From NCBI RefSeq assembly GCF_039696035.1, contig NZ_CP155567.1:1669001-1733000 (forward strand): 64,000 bases of DNA, read 5' to 3'. Below, piece by piece: positions 44,305 to 55,380 of this stretch; the first letter of the stretch is position 1; each line of letters starts with the position of its first letter. The DNA is from Microbulbifer sp. SAOS-129_SWC (GTDB lineage: Bacteria > Pseudomonadota > Gammaproteobacteria > Pseudomonadales > Cellvibrionaceae). The notes beneath the pieces are model-generated. The model was given only the letters and a program-made list of their open reading frames with translations, searched no databases and was not told the origin of the DNA. Both the position numbers and the translations under genes were made by a program.

Positions 44305-47300
44305 ATGCGTCTGAAGTGCATCAAGCTTGCGGGTTTCAAATCCTTCGTTGACCCGACCACCGTCTACTTCCCGTCCAACCTCAGTGCCGTGGTAGGCCCC
44401 AACGGCTGTGGCAAATCCAACACCATTGATGCGGTGCGCTGGGTGATGGGCGAATCGTCCGCGAAGAACCTGCGCGGCGACTCCATGACCGATGTCATCT
44501 TCAACGGCTCCAGTGGCCGCAAGCCGGTGGGCCAGGCCTCCATCGAACTGGTGTTCGACAACTCCGACGGCAAGCTCACCGGTCCCTACGCCGGCTTCGC
44601 CGAGGTCTCGGTCAAGCGCAAGGTAACCCGCGACGGTCAGAACAACTACTACCTGAACGGCGACAAGTGCCGCCGCCGCGACGTGACCGACCTGTTCCTG
44701 GGCACCGGCCTGGGCCCGCGCAGTTACGCCATCATCGAGCAGGGCATGATCTCCAAGCTGATCGAGGCCAAGCCCGAAGAGCTGCGCGTTTTTATCGAGG
44801 AAGCCGCTGGCATCTCCAAGTACAAGGAGCGCCGCCGCGACACCGAAAACCGTATGCGTCGCACCAAGGAGAACCTGGAGCGCCTCACCGATATCCGCGA
44901 TGAACTCGAACGCCAGCTGTCGCGCCTCGAACGCCAGGCCGCCGCGGCGGAGAAGTACAGCCGCTTCAAGGAAGAGGAGCGCAGCCACAAGGCGCACTTG
45001 CAGGCGCTGAAATACCGCGACCTGAACGACCAGGCCAAGGCCAAGCAGCAGCAGATCTCCGAGCTGGAACTCACCGTGGAAGAGCTGGTGACCCGCCAGG
45101 TGAGCTGCGACACCGATATCGAGCAGAAGCGCGTGGGTTACCACGAGCTGTCTGACGGCTTCAATGAGGTGCAGGGCCGCTTCTATGCCGTGGGCGCGGA
45201 TATCGCGCGCCTCGAACAGAGCATTGCCCACGCGCGCGAGCGCAACACCCGCCTGCAGTCCGACCTGCAGCAGACCCAGCAGGAGTTCGGCGAGGCGGAA
45301 GCCGGGCTGGAGACGGATCAGGAAAAGGCCGCCCAGTTCGAGGAAGAGCTGACCGTGATCCTGCCGGACCTGGAAATGGTCCAGGCCGCCGAGGAAGAAT
45401 CCGCCACCGCACTGCAGACTGCCGAAGAGGCGATGGGCGACTGGCAAAACGAATGGGACCAGTTCAACCAGGGCGCCTCCGGCTCGCGCCAGAAGGCCGA
45501 GGTGCAGCAGTCGCGCATCCAGCACCTGGAAACCTCGCGCCAGCGCCTGCAGGAGCGCATCAACAAGCTGCAGGCCGAACAGAGCGGCCTGGCTGAAGGC
45601 GGCGACGACGGCGAGACCGAACAGCTGAACGAGCAGCTGGCCGAGCTGGAGCTGCAGGCCGGCGAGCGCCGCGAGACGGCGGCGGAGAAGAACGAACAAC
45701 TGGCCGCGCTGCGCGATCGCGAGCGCGAGACTGCCGCCGAGCTGGACCAGCTGCGCCTGCAGCTGCAGACCAGCCGCGGCCGCCAGGCCTCCCTCGAGGC
45801 GCTGCAGCAGGCGGCGCTGGGGCAGGGTAAGGCGGTCGAAAACTGGCTGCAACAGCAGGCGCTGGCCGACAAGCCGCGCCTGGCGGACCAGGTGTCCGCC
45901 AAGGCCGGCTGGGAAACTGCGGTAGAGACTGTGCTCGGCGCCCAGCTGCAGGCGGTCTGCGTCGACCGGCTGGAGAGTCTCAGCGAGAGCCTGGGGGCGC
46001 TGGAGAGCGGCCAGGCGGTATTTATCGATGGCGGCAGCGTCAGTGCTGCCGCCACTGGCAGCCTGCCGGCGCTGGCGGATCAGGTCGAGGGTTCAGATGC
46101 GCTGGCCGGTATCCTCGCCGGCATCTACACCGCCGAGGACCTGACTGCTGCGCTGGCGCAGCGGGCACAGCTGCAAGCGCACGAATCCATTGTCACCCGC
46201 GATGGCCTGTGGCTCGGTCCGAACTGGCTGCGTGTCAGTCGCGCCTCCGACGCCGAATCGGGCGTGCTGGCGCGCAAGCAGGAACTGGAAGAGCTGGAGC
46301 AATCTCTGGCCGCCACCGAAGAGCAGATCGAGAGCCTCAGCGAACAGCGCGAGTCGCTGCGCCTGGAGATCGGCGATCTGGAGCGCACCATCGAAGAGGC
46401 CCGCAACGAGGCCGAGCAGCTGGGCCGGCGCGAATCAGAGCTGCGCAGCCAGCTGTCCGCGCGCCGCGCCCGCGCCGAGCAGATGAACGAGCGCCGCAGC
46501 CGTGTCGAGCAGGAAATTGTCGAAGTGCGCGAGCAGCTGGAGCTGGAGGGGGAATCCCTGTCCGAGGCGCGCATGCTGCTGGAGGAAGCGGTCGGGGCGA
46601 TGAGCGACGATACCGACCGCCGCGAAACGTTGCTGGCCCGCCGCGACGAATTGCGCGAGGCGCTGGATGCAGCGCGCAGCCGCGCCCGCGAAGACAAGGA
46701 CCGCGCCCACGAACTGGCCATGCGCGAGCAGTCAGTGCGCACCCAGATGATGTCGCTGGAGCGCACCCTGCAGGTGATGCGCGAGCAGCTGGAGCGCCTG
46801 CGCAGCCGCCGCGAGCTGCTGCAGGAACAGATGGAAGAGACCCAGGATCCGTCGCAGGATTTCCAGGCCGAACTGGAAGAGAAGCTGGCCGAGCGCCTGG
46901 ACGTGGAGACCGAACTTTCCGCGGCGCGCAAGAAGCTCGAGGAAGTGGAGAGCGGCCTGCGCGAACAGGAGCAGGAGCGCCACAAGGTCGAGTCGGCGCT
47001 GCAGGGCGTGCGCGCGCAACTGGAGCAGGAGCGCCTCGGCGCGCAGACGCTGGAGGTGCAGCGCAACGGCTTGGTGGAGCAACTGAAGGAATCCGATCAC
47101 GAGGTCGAACAGGTACTCGAAGAGCTGCCCGGCGATCTGACCATCGAGCATGTGCAGCAGGAACTGGAACTGGTGGCCGCGCGCATCTCGCGCCTCGGTG
47201 CCATCAACCTGGCCGCCATCGACGAGTACAAGCAGGAGTCCGAGCGCAAGGAGTACCTGGACCGCCAGTACGGCGACCTGATGGACGCGCTGGAAACCCT

Positions 47301-47808
47301 GGAAAATGCCATCAAGAAAATCGACCGCGAGACCCGCACCCGCTTCAAGGAAACCTTCGATCAGGTCAACAGCGGCCTGCAGGAGCTGTTCCCGAAAGTG
47401 TTCGGCGGCGGTCACGCCTATCTGGAACTGACCGGCGAGGATCTGCTGGATACCGGCATCGCGATCATGGCGCGCCCGCCGGGCAAGCGCAACAGCACCA
47501 TCCACCTGCTGTCGGGCGGGGAGAAGGCGCTCACCGCGATCGCGCTGGTATTCTCGATTTTCCGCCTCAATCCGGCGCCTTTCTGTATGCTGGACGAGGT
47601 GGACGCACCGCTGGACGATGCCAACGTCGGTCGCTACGCGCGTATGGTGCAGGAGATGTCCGCGCACGTGCAGTTCATCTATATTACTCACAACAAGATT
47701 GCCATGGAGATGGCCGACCAGTTGTTGGGGGTTACCATGCACGAGCCGGGCGTCTCACGCCTGGTATCGGTCAATGTGGAAGAGGCCGCAGAGCTGGCAT
47801 CCGCGTAA
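44305..47808 (+). CDS. smc: SMC: chromosome condensation/segregation ATPase
   Basis: A 1167-residue SMC protein. Walker A is GPNGCGKSNTIDAVRW near residue 32. Two long coiled-coil arms (about 170-510 and 650-1000) flank the hinge (about 515-640, with KAGWETAVETVLGAQLQAVC). The C-terminal head has the signature LLSGGEKALTAIAL and Walker B FCMLDEVDAPLDD. It organises the chromosome with kleisin partners ScpA/B, not encoded here. The Lys/Glu/Arg-rich arms are typical. Confidence 0.97.
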   Translation: MRLKCIKLAGFKSFVDPTTVYFPSNLSAVVGPNGCGKSNTIDAVRWVMGESSAKNLRGDSMTDVIFNGSSGRKPVGQASIELVFDNSDGKLTGPYAGFAEVSVKRKVTRDGQNNYYLNGDKCRRRDVTDLFLGTGLGPRSYAIIEQGMISKLIEAKPEELRVFIEEAAGISKYKERRRDTENRMRRTKENLERLTDIRDELERQLSRLERQAAAAEKYSRFKEEERSHKAHLQALKYRDLNDQAKAKQQQISELELTVEELVTRQVSCDTDIEQKRVGYHELSDGFNEVQGRFYAVGADIARLEQSIAHARERNTRLQSDLQQTQQEFGEAEAGLETDQEKAAQFEEELTVILPDLEMVQAAEEESATALQTAEEAMGDWQNEWDQFNQGASGSRQKAEVQQSRIQHLETSRQRLQERINKLQAEQSGLAEGGDDGETEQLNEQLAELELQAGERRETAAEKNEQLAALRDRERETAAELDQLRLQLQTSRGRQASLEALQQAALGQGKAVENWLQQQALADKPRLADQVSAKAGWETAVETVLGAQLQAVCVDRLESLSESLGALESGQAVFIDGGSVSAAATGSLPALADQVEGSDALAGILAGIYTAEDLTAALAQRAQLQAHESIVTRDGLWLGPNWLRVSRASDAESGVLARKQELEELEQSLAATEEQIESLSEQRESLRLEIGDLERTIEEARNEAEQLGRRESELRSQLSARRARAEQMNERRSRVEQEIVEVREQLELEGESLSEARMLLEEAVGAMSDDTDRRETLLARRDELREALDAARSRAREDKDRAHELAMREQSVRTQMMSLERTLQVMREQLERLRSRRELLQEQMEETQDPSQDFQAELEEKLAERLDVETELSAARKKLEEVESGLREQEQERHKVESALQGVRAQLEQERLGAQTLEVQRNGLVEQLKESDHEVEQVLEELPGDLTIEHVQQELELVAARISRLGAINLAAIDEYKQESERKEYLDRQYGDLMDALETLENAIKKIDRETRTRFKETFDQVNSGLQELFPKVFGGGHAYLELTGEDLLDTGIAIMARPPGKRNSTIHLLSGGEKALTAIALVFSIFRLNPAPFCMLDEVDAPLDDANVGRYARMVQEMSAHVQFIYITHNKIAMEMADQLLGVTMHEPGVSRLVSVNVEEAAELASA

Positions 47809-47841
47809 GCGGCGTAAGGGAGAGACGCTGAGAGAAACGCT

Positions 47842-49026
47842 ATGGGAAATTGGCTGGTCACAATTCTCGCATTGATTCTGCTGCTGGCGGTGCTGGACGG
47901 CGTGCGCCGCGCCGTACTGCGCCAGCGCGCATCGATGAAAGTCTCGCGCCATCTGTCGCGCGAGATGCACAGGGGCACCTACGACGATAACGACGAGTTG
48001 ATGTCGCCCGTGCGCAATGTGCAGGGGGCAACGTCCAAAGTGGAAACGGCTCCCGATAAAGTCTGTGAGCCGGATCACCCGGTCGCCGACGTAGAGGAAT
48101 ACCTCGACCCGGAAGAGGAGGCCAAGCGCCGCCAGATTGCCGAAGAGCTGCCCGGGAGTGTGCGCGTGGTGCAGCGCCGCGCGCTCGAAGAGGCCCTGCA
48201 GGTAAACCGTCAGGTACAGGAGAGCTTTATGTCATCGCGCAAACCGCTCGCCGGCAGCCAGCCGCAGCGTGACGAGCCGGAACAGACATCGCTCAATCTA
48301 GACGACCAGGTGCCGACCCTGATGGATTCGGTGGTGGCGGAAGAAGATCGCCGCGAACCGGAACTCAACGAGTCGGAAAGCCTCGAAGCCCTGAGTGCCG
48401 GCGAAAGCGGGTTGGTGCAAGAAGAACCCGCAGCGCCGGTACCGGAAAGCGACATTGCGCCGCGGGCGCCCGAACGGGCGCAGGACCGCGCGCACGACGA
48501 TAACGGCGCGCGTGCAGACACACGCGGCCGGGAGAAAAAGGGTGCAGCGGTGAACAAACAAGCCAGCAAGCCGCGGGAGAAATCCCCGGTCGAAGAAGTC
48601 CTGATCATCAATGTGATGGCGCCGGAAGGCGACTTCTTCGAGGGCAACGATATCCTGCGCGCGATGATGGCCGCGCGCCTGCGCTTCGGCGAAATGAATA
48701 TTTTCCATTACCACCAGGGCGGTAGCGACGATGGCCCGGTGGTATTCAGCCTGGCCAATATGGTCGTGCCCGGCGTCTTCGATCTGGCGCAAATGGAAGA
48801 GTTCACCAGCCCCGGCCTGAGCCTGTTCCTCGCCCTGCCGATCGAGGGCTCGGCGCTTGCCGCGCTGGAACAGCTACTGGCCACCTCGCGCCAGATTGCC
48901 GAGCAGTTGGGCGGTGAACTGAAAGACGAAAACCGCAGCGTCTTCACCGCGCAGACCGCCGAGCACTACCGCCAGCGGGTGATGGAGTACCAGCGCCGCC
49001 GCGCCCTGGCCCGCGCCCAGGCCTGA
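47842..49026 (+). CDS. zipA: ZipA: cell-division membrane anchor for FtsZ
   Basis: A 394-residue protein with one N-terminal transmembrane helix (WLVTILALILLLAVLDGV), a long charged, disordered linker, and a C-terminal FtsZ-binding domain (about 255-380) with VLIINVMAPEGDFFEGNDIL and SLANMVVPGVFDLAQMEEF. The smc-zipA-ligA order is common in gammaproteobacteria. Confidence 0.95.
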   Translation: MGNWLVTILALILLLAVLDGVRRAVLRQRASMKVSRHLSREMHRGTYDDNDELMSPVRNVQGATSKVETAPDKVCEPDHPVADVEEYLDPEEEAKRRQIAEELPGSVRVVQRRALEEALQVNRQVQESFMSSRKPLAGSQPQRDEPEQTSLNLDDQVPTLMDSVVAEEDRREPELNESESLEALSAGESGLVQEEPAAPVPESDIAPRAPERAQDRAHDDNGARADTRGREKKGAAVNKQASKPREKSPVEEVLIINVMAPEGDFFEGNDILRAMMAARLRFGEMNIFHYHQGGSDDGPVVFSLANMVVPGVFDLAQMEEFTSPGLSLFLALPIEGSALAALEQLLATSRQIAEQLGGELKDENRSVFTAQTAEHYRQRVMEYQRRRALARAQA

Positions 49027-49032
49027 CCTGTA

Positions 49033-49055
49033 CGGGCGAACCTTGTGTTCGCCCG
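49033..49055. repeat. Interspersed palindrome, copy A (after zipA)
   Basis: CGGGCGAA and TTCGCCCG flank the loop CCTTGTG. The same palindrome with nearly the same loop occurs twice more after ligA. Confidence 0.75.
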
Positions 49056-49131
49056 CGCGCGGGTCGCAGACCCGCTCCTACCGGCCAAGCTCTCCCTCCC
49101 AATGGCAAGAATTCCCCATTTTTGCGAATAA

Positions 49132-51171
<2,040 letters not shown>

Positions 51172-51201
51172 GTCGTTTTGCCTGTGCTGCCAACCGCGAG
51201 A

Positions 51202-51222
51202 GGGCGAACACGAGGTTCGCCC
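51202..51222. repeat. Interspersed palindrome, copy B (inverted)
   Basis: GGGCGAA, loop CACGAGG, TTCGCCC, followed by CTACG. Read on the minus strand it matches copies A and C. Confidence 0.75.
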
Positions 51223-51314
51223 CTACGGAAGGAGCCGCGGTTTTCTTCACGCCTTCAATACCCCGCGGTGCCTGTAGCAAAGTGGGTGAATAAATCGCTG
51301 CATTGGATCTGTAG

Positions 51315-51335
51315 GGGCGAACCTTGTGTTCGCCC
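51315..51335. repeat. Interspersed palindrome, copy C
   Basis: GGGCGAA, loop CCTTGTG, TTCGCCC, preceded by GTAG as in copy B's complement. Loop identical to copy A. Confidence 0.75.
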
Positions 51336-51501
51336 GGGCCTCTTCTCGTACCGCAGCCGGCAATTCTGTACAAAAAATTACCGCTTTCCCAATTGCGATT
51401 CCGGTTATAGCTTTCTTTTCCAACGGCCGTTAAAGTGGGCCGTTAGTCATTCACTGTGTCGGGCATTTTTTGACCGACAACGCCGCGCTGAGGAAAGAAA
51501 A

Positions 51502-51936
51502 GTGGTACAGGGCGATCAGGAATCCATTGTCTACGGATGTATCAAGGACAGTAATAGCCTGGCCGGTGGTGCCGATCGCCGGCGAATCAATCGTGCCGCG
51601 GTGATGGCACTGCCCAGTGCCGACGAGTGGCCTTTCCTGTGCCGGGATATGTTCTCCATCCCCACGATTAAAGTGAAGCTGTCCCAGTACCAGACCGATG
51701 TGATCCATTTCGGTGCTTCCTATCGTGCGGTGGAATATGAATGGAACCACTGGATCCAGAAATTCGAGGAACTGCTGCGCAGCATGTACTGGGTGTCGGC
51801 GACCGTACACCTGGAGACCGAGCTGTCTGGCATCCACTCCTTCACCTGGGAGGCCGCGGGTCTCTATCACGAGCCCGGCAGCGGCGACATGCAGGTGCGC
51901 TGCGAGTGGACCCAGGAGGGGCGCGTCAGCGTCTGA
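51502..51936 (+). CDS. Conserved hypothetical protein downstream of ligA
   Basis: The likely start is GTG 51502 with GAGGA 7 bases upstream, giving 144 residues. Upstream codons of the open frame run through the palindrome region and are unlikely to be translated. The protein has SADEWPFLCRDMFSIP, VIHFGASYRAVEYEWNHWIQKFE and VHLETELSGIHSFTWEA, matching a small uncharacterised protein found next to ligA in pseudomonads. No known function. Confidence 0.75.
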   Translation: MVQGDQESIVYGCIKDSNSLAGGADRRRINRAAVMALPSADEWPFLCRDMFSIPTIKVKLSQYQTDVIHFGASYRAVEYEWNHWIQKFEELLRSMYWVSATVHLETELSGIHSFTWEAAGLYHEPGSGDMQVRCEWTQEGRVSV

Positions 51937-52141
51937 TTCCTCTCCCTGCTATGCTGAAAGGGCCTCTTCGCGGTGACGTGCTGAATCCACCATTGCGCAC
52001 GCGTCGGGGCTGCGGCGATCGGCGATAAATCCTGGTTGTTGTGCTGACGGTTGCTGCCGCGGGACAGCGGTCACTGCCCGGGCAGGCCGTGTCGAAAAAT
52101 GTCTCAGTGTCCGGCACCGCCGGCGGTCGAGGTCCGCTACC

Positions 52142-53551
52142 ATGGGCGAAAAATTCCGCACCGAAAAAGACAGCCTGGGCGAAGTCCAGGTCCCCGAGTG
52201 GGCGCTCTACGGCGCCCAGACCCAGCGCGCGCGCGACAACTTCCCGGTCAGTGGCATATCGCTGCCAACGGAGTTTATCCGCGCAATCGTACTGATCAAG
52301 AAATCCGCGGCGCAGGCCAATCGCGAGCTGGGGCTGCTCGATGCCCAGCGCGCCGATGCAATCGTGGCAGCCTGCGACGGCCTCGGCGAGGACGACTTCG
52401 CGCGCCAGTTTCCGCTGGATATCTACCAGACCGGCTCCGGCACCAGCACGAACATGAACGTGAACGAAGTGCTGGCCCATATCGCCAACCGGAACCTTGG
52501 CGGTTCCGACAGCAATCTGCAGGTCGGTGCCAACGATCACGTCAATATGAGCCAGAGCAGCAACGACGTGATCCCCACCGCAATCCATGTGTCGACGCTA
52601 CTGGCCGGCAGGGACCACCTGCTGCCGGCGCTGCGTCACCTGCATGCGGTGCTGACCGACAAGGCCGCCGAGGTGGACGATGTGGTGAAGACCGGCCGCA
52701 CGCACTTGATGGATGCGCTGCCGCTGACGCTCGGCCAGGAGATCGGCGCCTGGGCGGCGCAGATCGAGCTGTGCCGCGAGCGCATTCGCGGCGTGCTGCC
52801 GCGCCTGTCGCAAGTGGCCCAGGGCGGCACGGCCATCGGTACCGGGCTCAATGCGCACCCGAAATTTGCCGAGCTGTTTGCGCAGAAGCTGAGCGCCAAC
52901 AGTACCCAGCAGTTTCGCCCCGCGGACAATCTGTTTGCGGCAATTTCCTGCCAGGATACCGCCGTGGAAGTGTCCGGCCAGCTGAAGGTGCTGGCGGTGG
53001 CGCTGATGAAAATCGCCAACGACCTGCGTTGGATGAACAGCGGGCCGCTGGCCGGGCTTGGCGAAATCGAGCTGCAGGCGCTGCAGCCGGGCAGCAGTAT
53101 CATGCCGGGCAAGGTCAACCCGGTGATCGGCGAATCGGTGGCGATGGTGGCGGCGCGGGTGATGGGCAACGATGCAACCATTGCTATCGCCGGGCAGAGC
53201 GGCAATTTCCAGCTCAACGTGATGCTGCCGCTGATGGCACACACCCTGCTGGAGAGTATCCGCCTGCTGGGCAGTGCCGCACGGCTGCTGGCAGACAAGG
53301 CGGTGGCCGGTTTCTCGGTCAACCGCGAGCGTGTGGCCGAGGCACTGTCGCGCAACCCGATTCTGGTGACGGCGTTGAACCCGGTGATCGGCTATGCCAA
53401 GGCGGCGGACGTTGCCAAGGCGGCCTACCGCAGCGGCCGACCGGTCCTCGAAGTAGCGCGCGAGATGACCGATCTGGAGGACGCCGAGCTGGAGAAACTG
53501 CTGGATCCCGCGCGCCTGACCCAGGGTGGCATCGTCTCCGGTGACGGTTAA
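52142..53551 (+). CDS. fumC: FumC: class II fumarate hydratase
   Basis: A 469-residue, oxygen-stable, iron-free fumarase. Signature GSSIMPGKVNPVIGE (about residue 320), with QTGSGTSTNMNVNEV, QSSNDVIPTA and GRTHLMDA at the active site formed by three subunits. It converts fumarate to malate in the TCA cycle. The length fits FumC. Confidence 0.95.
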   Translation: MGEKFRTEKDSLGEVQVPEWALYGAQTQRARDNFPVSGISLPTEFIRAIVLIKKSAAQANRELGLLDAQRADAIVAACDGLGEDDFARQFPLDIYQTGSGTSTNMNVNEVLAHIANRNLGGSDSNLQVGANDHVNMSQSSNDVIPTAIHVSTLLAGRDHLLPALRHLHAVLTDKAAEVDDVVKTGRTHLMDALPLTLGQEIGAWAAQIELCRERIRGVLPRLSQVAQGGTAIGTGLNAHPKFAELFAQKLSANSTQQFRPADNLFAAISCQDTAVEVSGQLKVLAVALMKIANDLRWMNSGPLAGLGEIELQALQPGSSIMPGKVNPVIGESVAMVAARVMGNDATIAIAGQSGNFQLNVMLPLMAHTLLESIRLLGSAARLLADKAVAGFSVNRERVAEALSRNPILVTALNPVIGYAKAADVAKAAYRSGRPVLEVAREMTDLEDAELEKLLDPARLTQGGIVSGDG

Positions 53552-53585
53552 TGGTCTCCGGCGATGATTGATGCCGCGCCGCGCG

Positions 53586-53708
53586 TCAGGAGAAGAGCGC
53601 GATACCGAGCAGGATCGCGACCATCAGGCCGGCGAGGCATTCAATCAAGGTAAAAAGGTGCCGCACGGTTACGCGGTCCTCGCGCCGGTACAGCAGTTTC
53701 CTGCTCAT
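53586..53708 (-). CDS. Single-pass small membrane protein (40 aa)
   Basis: A frame too short for standard ORF lists: MSRKLLYRREDRVTVRHLF, then the helix TLIECLAGLMVAILLGIALF and a stop at 53586. GGGAGG lies 5 bases before the ATG, which is a strong translation signal. The basic N-terminus predicts a cytoplasmic head. It is convergent with fumC. Family unknown. Confidence 0.6.
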   Translation of the reverse strand: MSRKLLYRREDRVTVRHLFTLIECLAGLMVAILLGIALFS

Positions 53709-53845
53709 CCATACCTCCCGCGGCGTTGACAGGAATCGGTCAATGCCTCACGATTCCGCGCCGCATCGGTCTATCTACTGTTGAATGGTAGTGCCGCAGA
53801 CCGGTATCGACCAACCGTTCATTTTCAACCGGCGCAGTCAATTTC

Positions 53846-54049
53846 ATGGCCAAGAAAAGTCGACGTTCCTTTATTACCAGTGTGCTCGCCTGTATCGCTT
53901 TCGTGGCTGCGGCGGTGTGGAGCTGGGATCTGCCGTTTGCGGATATCGCTTCTTACCTGGTGCTGTTACTGGTGTTTCTGCTAGTTATCATTGTCGCGGC
54001 GCTGGGGTTCGGGGCGCTGCTCAACTGGTTGCGCGGGCGCAAAAAATAA
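53846..54049 (+). CDS. Small membrane protein preceding the AraC regulator
   Basis: A 67-residue protein with two hydrophobic helices (FITSVLACIAFVAAAVWSW and YLVLLLVFLLVIIVAALGFGALL) and basic ends. Its TAA is followed directly by the ATG of the AraC regulator, so the two are probably co-translated. Function unknown. Confidence 0.65.
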   Translation: MAKKSRRSFITSVLACIAFVAAAVWSWDLPFADIASYLVLLLVFLLVIIVAALGFGALLNWLRGRKK

Positions 54050-55102
54050 ATGGCGGTGTCGGAAGAGGACATCCGTATTCCGATCGCCTATCTGGAGCGG
54101 CTGCTCGACGAGGCGACGCGACACGGCTGTGACCGCAGTCAGCTGCTCGCCTCGGTCGGTATTGACGAGCGCGAACTCGACGGCGCCGCGGCCTTTTCTG
54201 CGGTCAAGTACGGCCGCCTCTACCAGCGCGTGATGTGGCAGGTGCAGGACGAGTGGTTCGGCATGCTCAGCGGCGGCCGCGTGCGCTCCGGATCCTTCCG
54301 CCTGCTGTGCCTGATGGTGGTCAATTGCGCGACGGTGCGTCAGGCGATTGCGCTCAGCGCCGAGTTCATGGAAATCTGTCGCGGTTTCAAGGTCAAACCG
54401 GTATTCGAGCCGGCCGGCAACGGCCGCGAGCGGGTGGCCATCCGCGGGATCAGTTCCCTGGCCACAGGCGAGTTCGACCAGCTGATCGCCGCCACCACCC
54501 CCGGCGTGATCCGCACCACGCTGGCGGTTTGGCATCGCTTCTACTGCTGGCTGGTGGGGCGCGAGATCCCGCTGGCGCAGCTGCACTTCTCTTTCTCCTG
54601 CCCCGAGGAGTTCCGCAGCCTGGCCCAGAGCGAGGCGGGGGAGCTGCTGTTCGACCAGCCCGTCAACGCCCTGGAGTACGACAGCCGCTACCTGGATTAC
54701 CCGGTAGTGCAGAATCCGCAGACGCTGGAAGACTTTATCCGCACGGCGCCCTACCACCTGGTGATCAGCGACGGCAGCGCGAGCAGTATCAAGACCAAGG
54801 TCAAGACAATCCTCAACCGTGACGTCAGCGAATCGATGCCGGCGGCGGAGGTAGTGGCCGAGCGCCTCAATATGTCGGTCACCACGTTGCGCCGGCGCTT
54901 GCAGCAGGAGGGGACTTCCTACCAGAAGCTGAAAGACGAGTGCCGCATGGAGGCCGCCTTCCACTATCTCAGCTGCCCGGATCTCTCCAACGGGCAAATT
55001 GCGGAACTGCTCGGTTTCGATGAGTCCAGTGCCTTCTTCCGCGCCTTCAAAAAATGGACCGGCGTGACCCCCGGCGAGTACCGCAGCCGCAAGAGTGGCT
55101 GA
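54050..55102 (+). CDS. AraC-family transcriptional regulator with N-terminal ligand domain
   Basis: A 350-residue regulator: an arabinose-binding-like N-terminal domain (about 15-200, with SGSFRLLCLMVVNCATVRQAIA) of the OruR/MmsR-type group, and a C-terminal double helix-turn-helix (about 255-345, with MSVTTLRRRLQQEGTSYQKLKD and LGFDESSAFFRAFKKWTG). It probably responds to a small metabolite. It precedes the acyl-CoA dehydrogenase gene and may control fatty-acid genes; this is inference from position. Confidence 0.88.
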   Translation: MAVSEEDIRIPIAYLERLLDEATRHGCDRSQLLASVGIDERELDGAAAFSAVKYGRLYQRVMWQVQDEWFGMLSGGRVRSGSFRLLCLMVVNCATVRQAIALSAEFMEICRGFKVKPVFEPAGNGRERVAIRGISSLATGEFDQLIAATTPGVIRTTLAVWHRFYCWLVGREIPLAQLHFSFSCPEEFRSLAQSEAGELLFDQPVNALEYDSRYLDYPVVQNPQTLEDFIRTAPYHLVISDGSASSIKTKVKTILNRDVSESMPAAEVVAERLNMSVTTLRRRLQQEGTSYQKLKDECRMEAAFHYLSCPDLSNGQIAELLGFDESSAFFRAFKKWTGVTPGEYRSRKSG

Positions 55103-55380
55103 TGCGGCGCTGCCGCCGCTAGGGCCGCCACAGGGGTAATGCCGGGTTCGCTGGATCGGTGGCCAACCCGGTATTCAGCGAGAGCGCAAAGATTGTCCCG
55201 TCAGTCACATTCGACCCGTCGCACCATTCTGTCACCGCTTTGGGCGCTTTTCGCCATAGAGCGGCCGACGGCGTTGCTACTATGATGAACCAATCGTAAA
55301 AATCAGTCACAAAGCTGACTCGCCGGTTTTATCCGGTCGGCGGCACTTTACCGAATTGACAGAGAATTGAGGGTTGCAGG

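Larger units (their letters stand above)
51172..51501. other. Intergenic region holding palindrome copies B and C
   Basis: About 330 bases after ligA without a credible gene. It contains an inverted pair of the palindrome also seen after zipA, 92 bases apart. Confidence 0.6.

Noticed and set aside
43963..45852. A 629-residue minus-strand frame opposite smc
   Set aside because: Shadow of the coiled-coil coding sequence; repeats of Leu/Gln arise from antisense reading of Glu/Lys/Gln codons.
52051..53544. A 497-residue plus-strand frame overlapping fumC
   Set aside because: Arg/Gly/Ala-rich out-of-frame translation of fumC with no family pattern.
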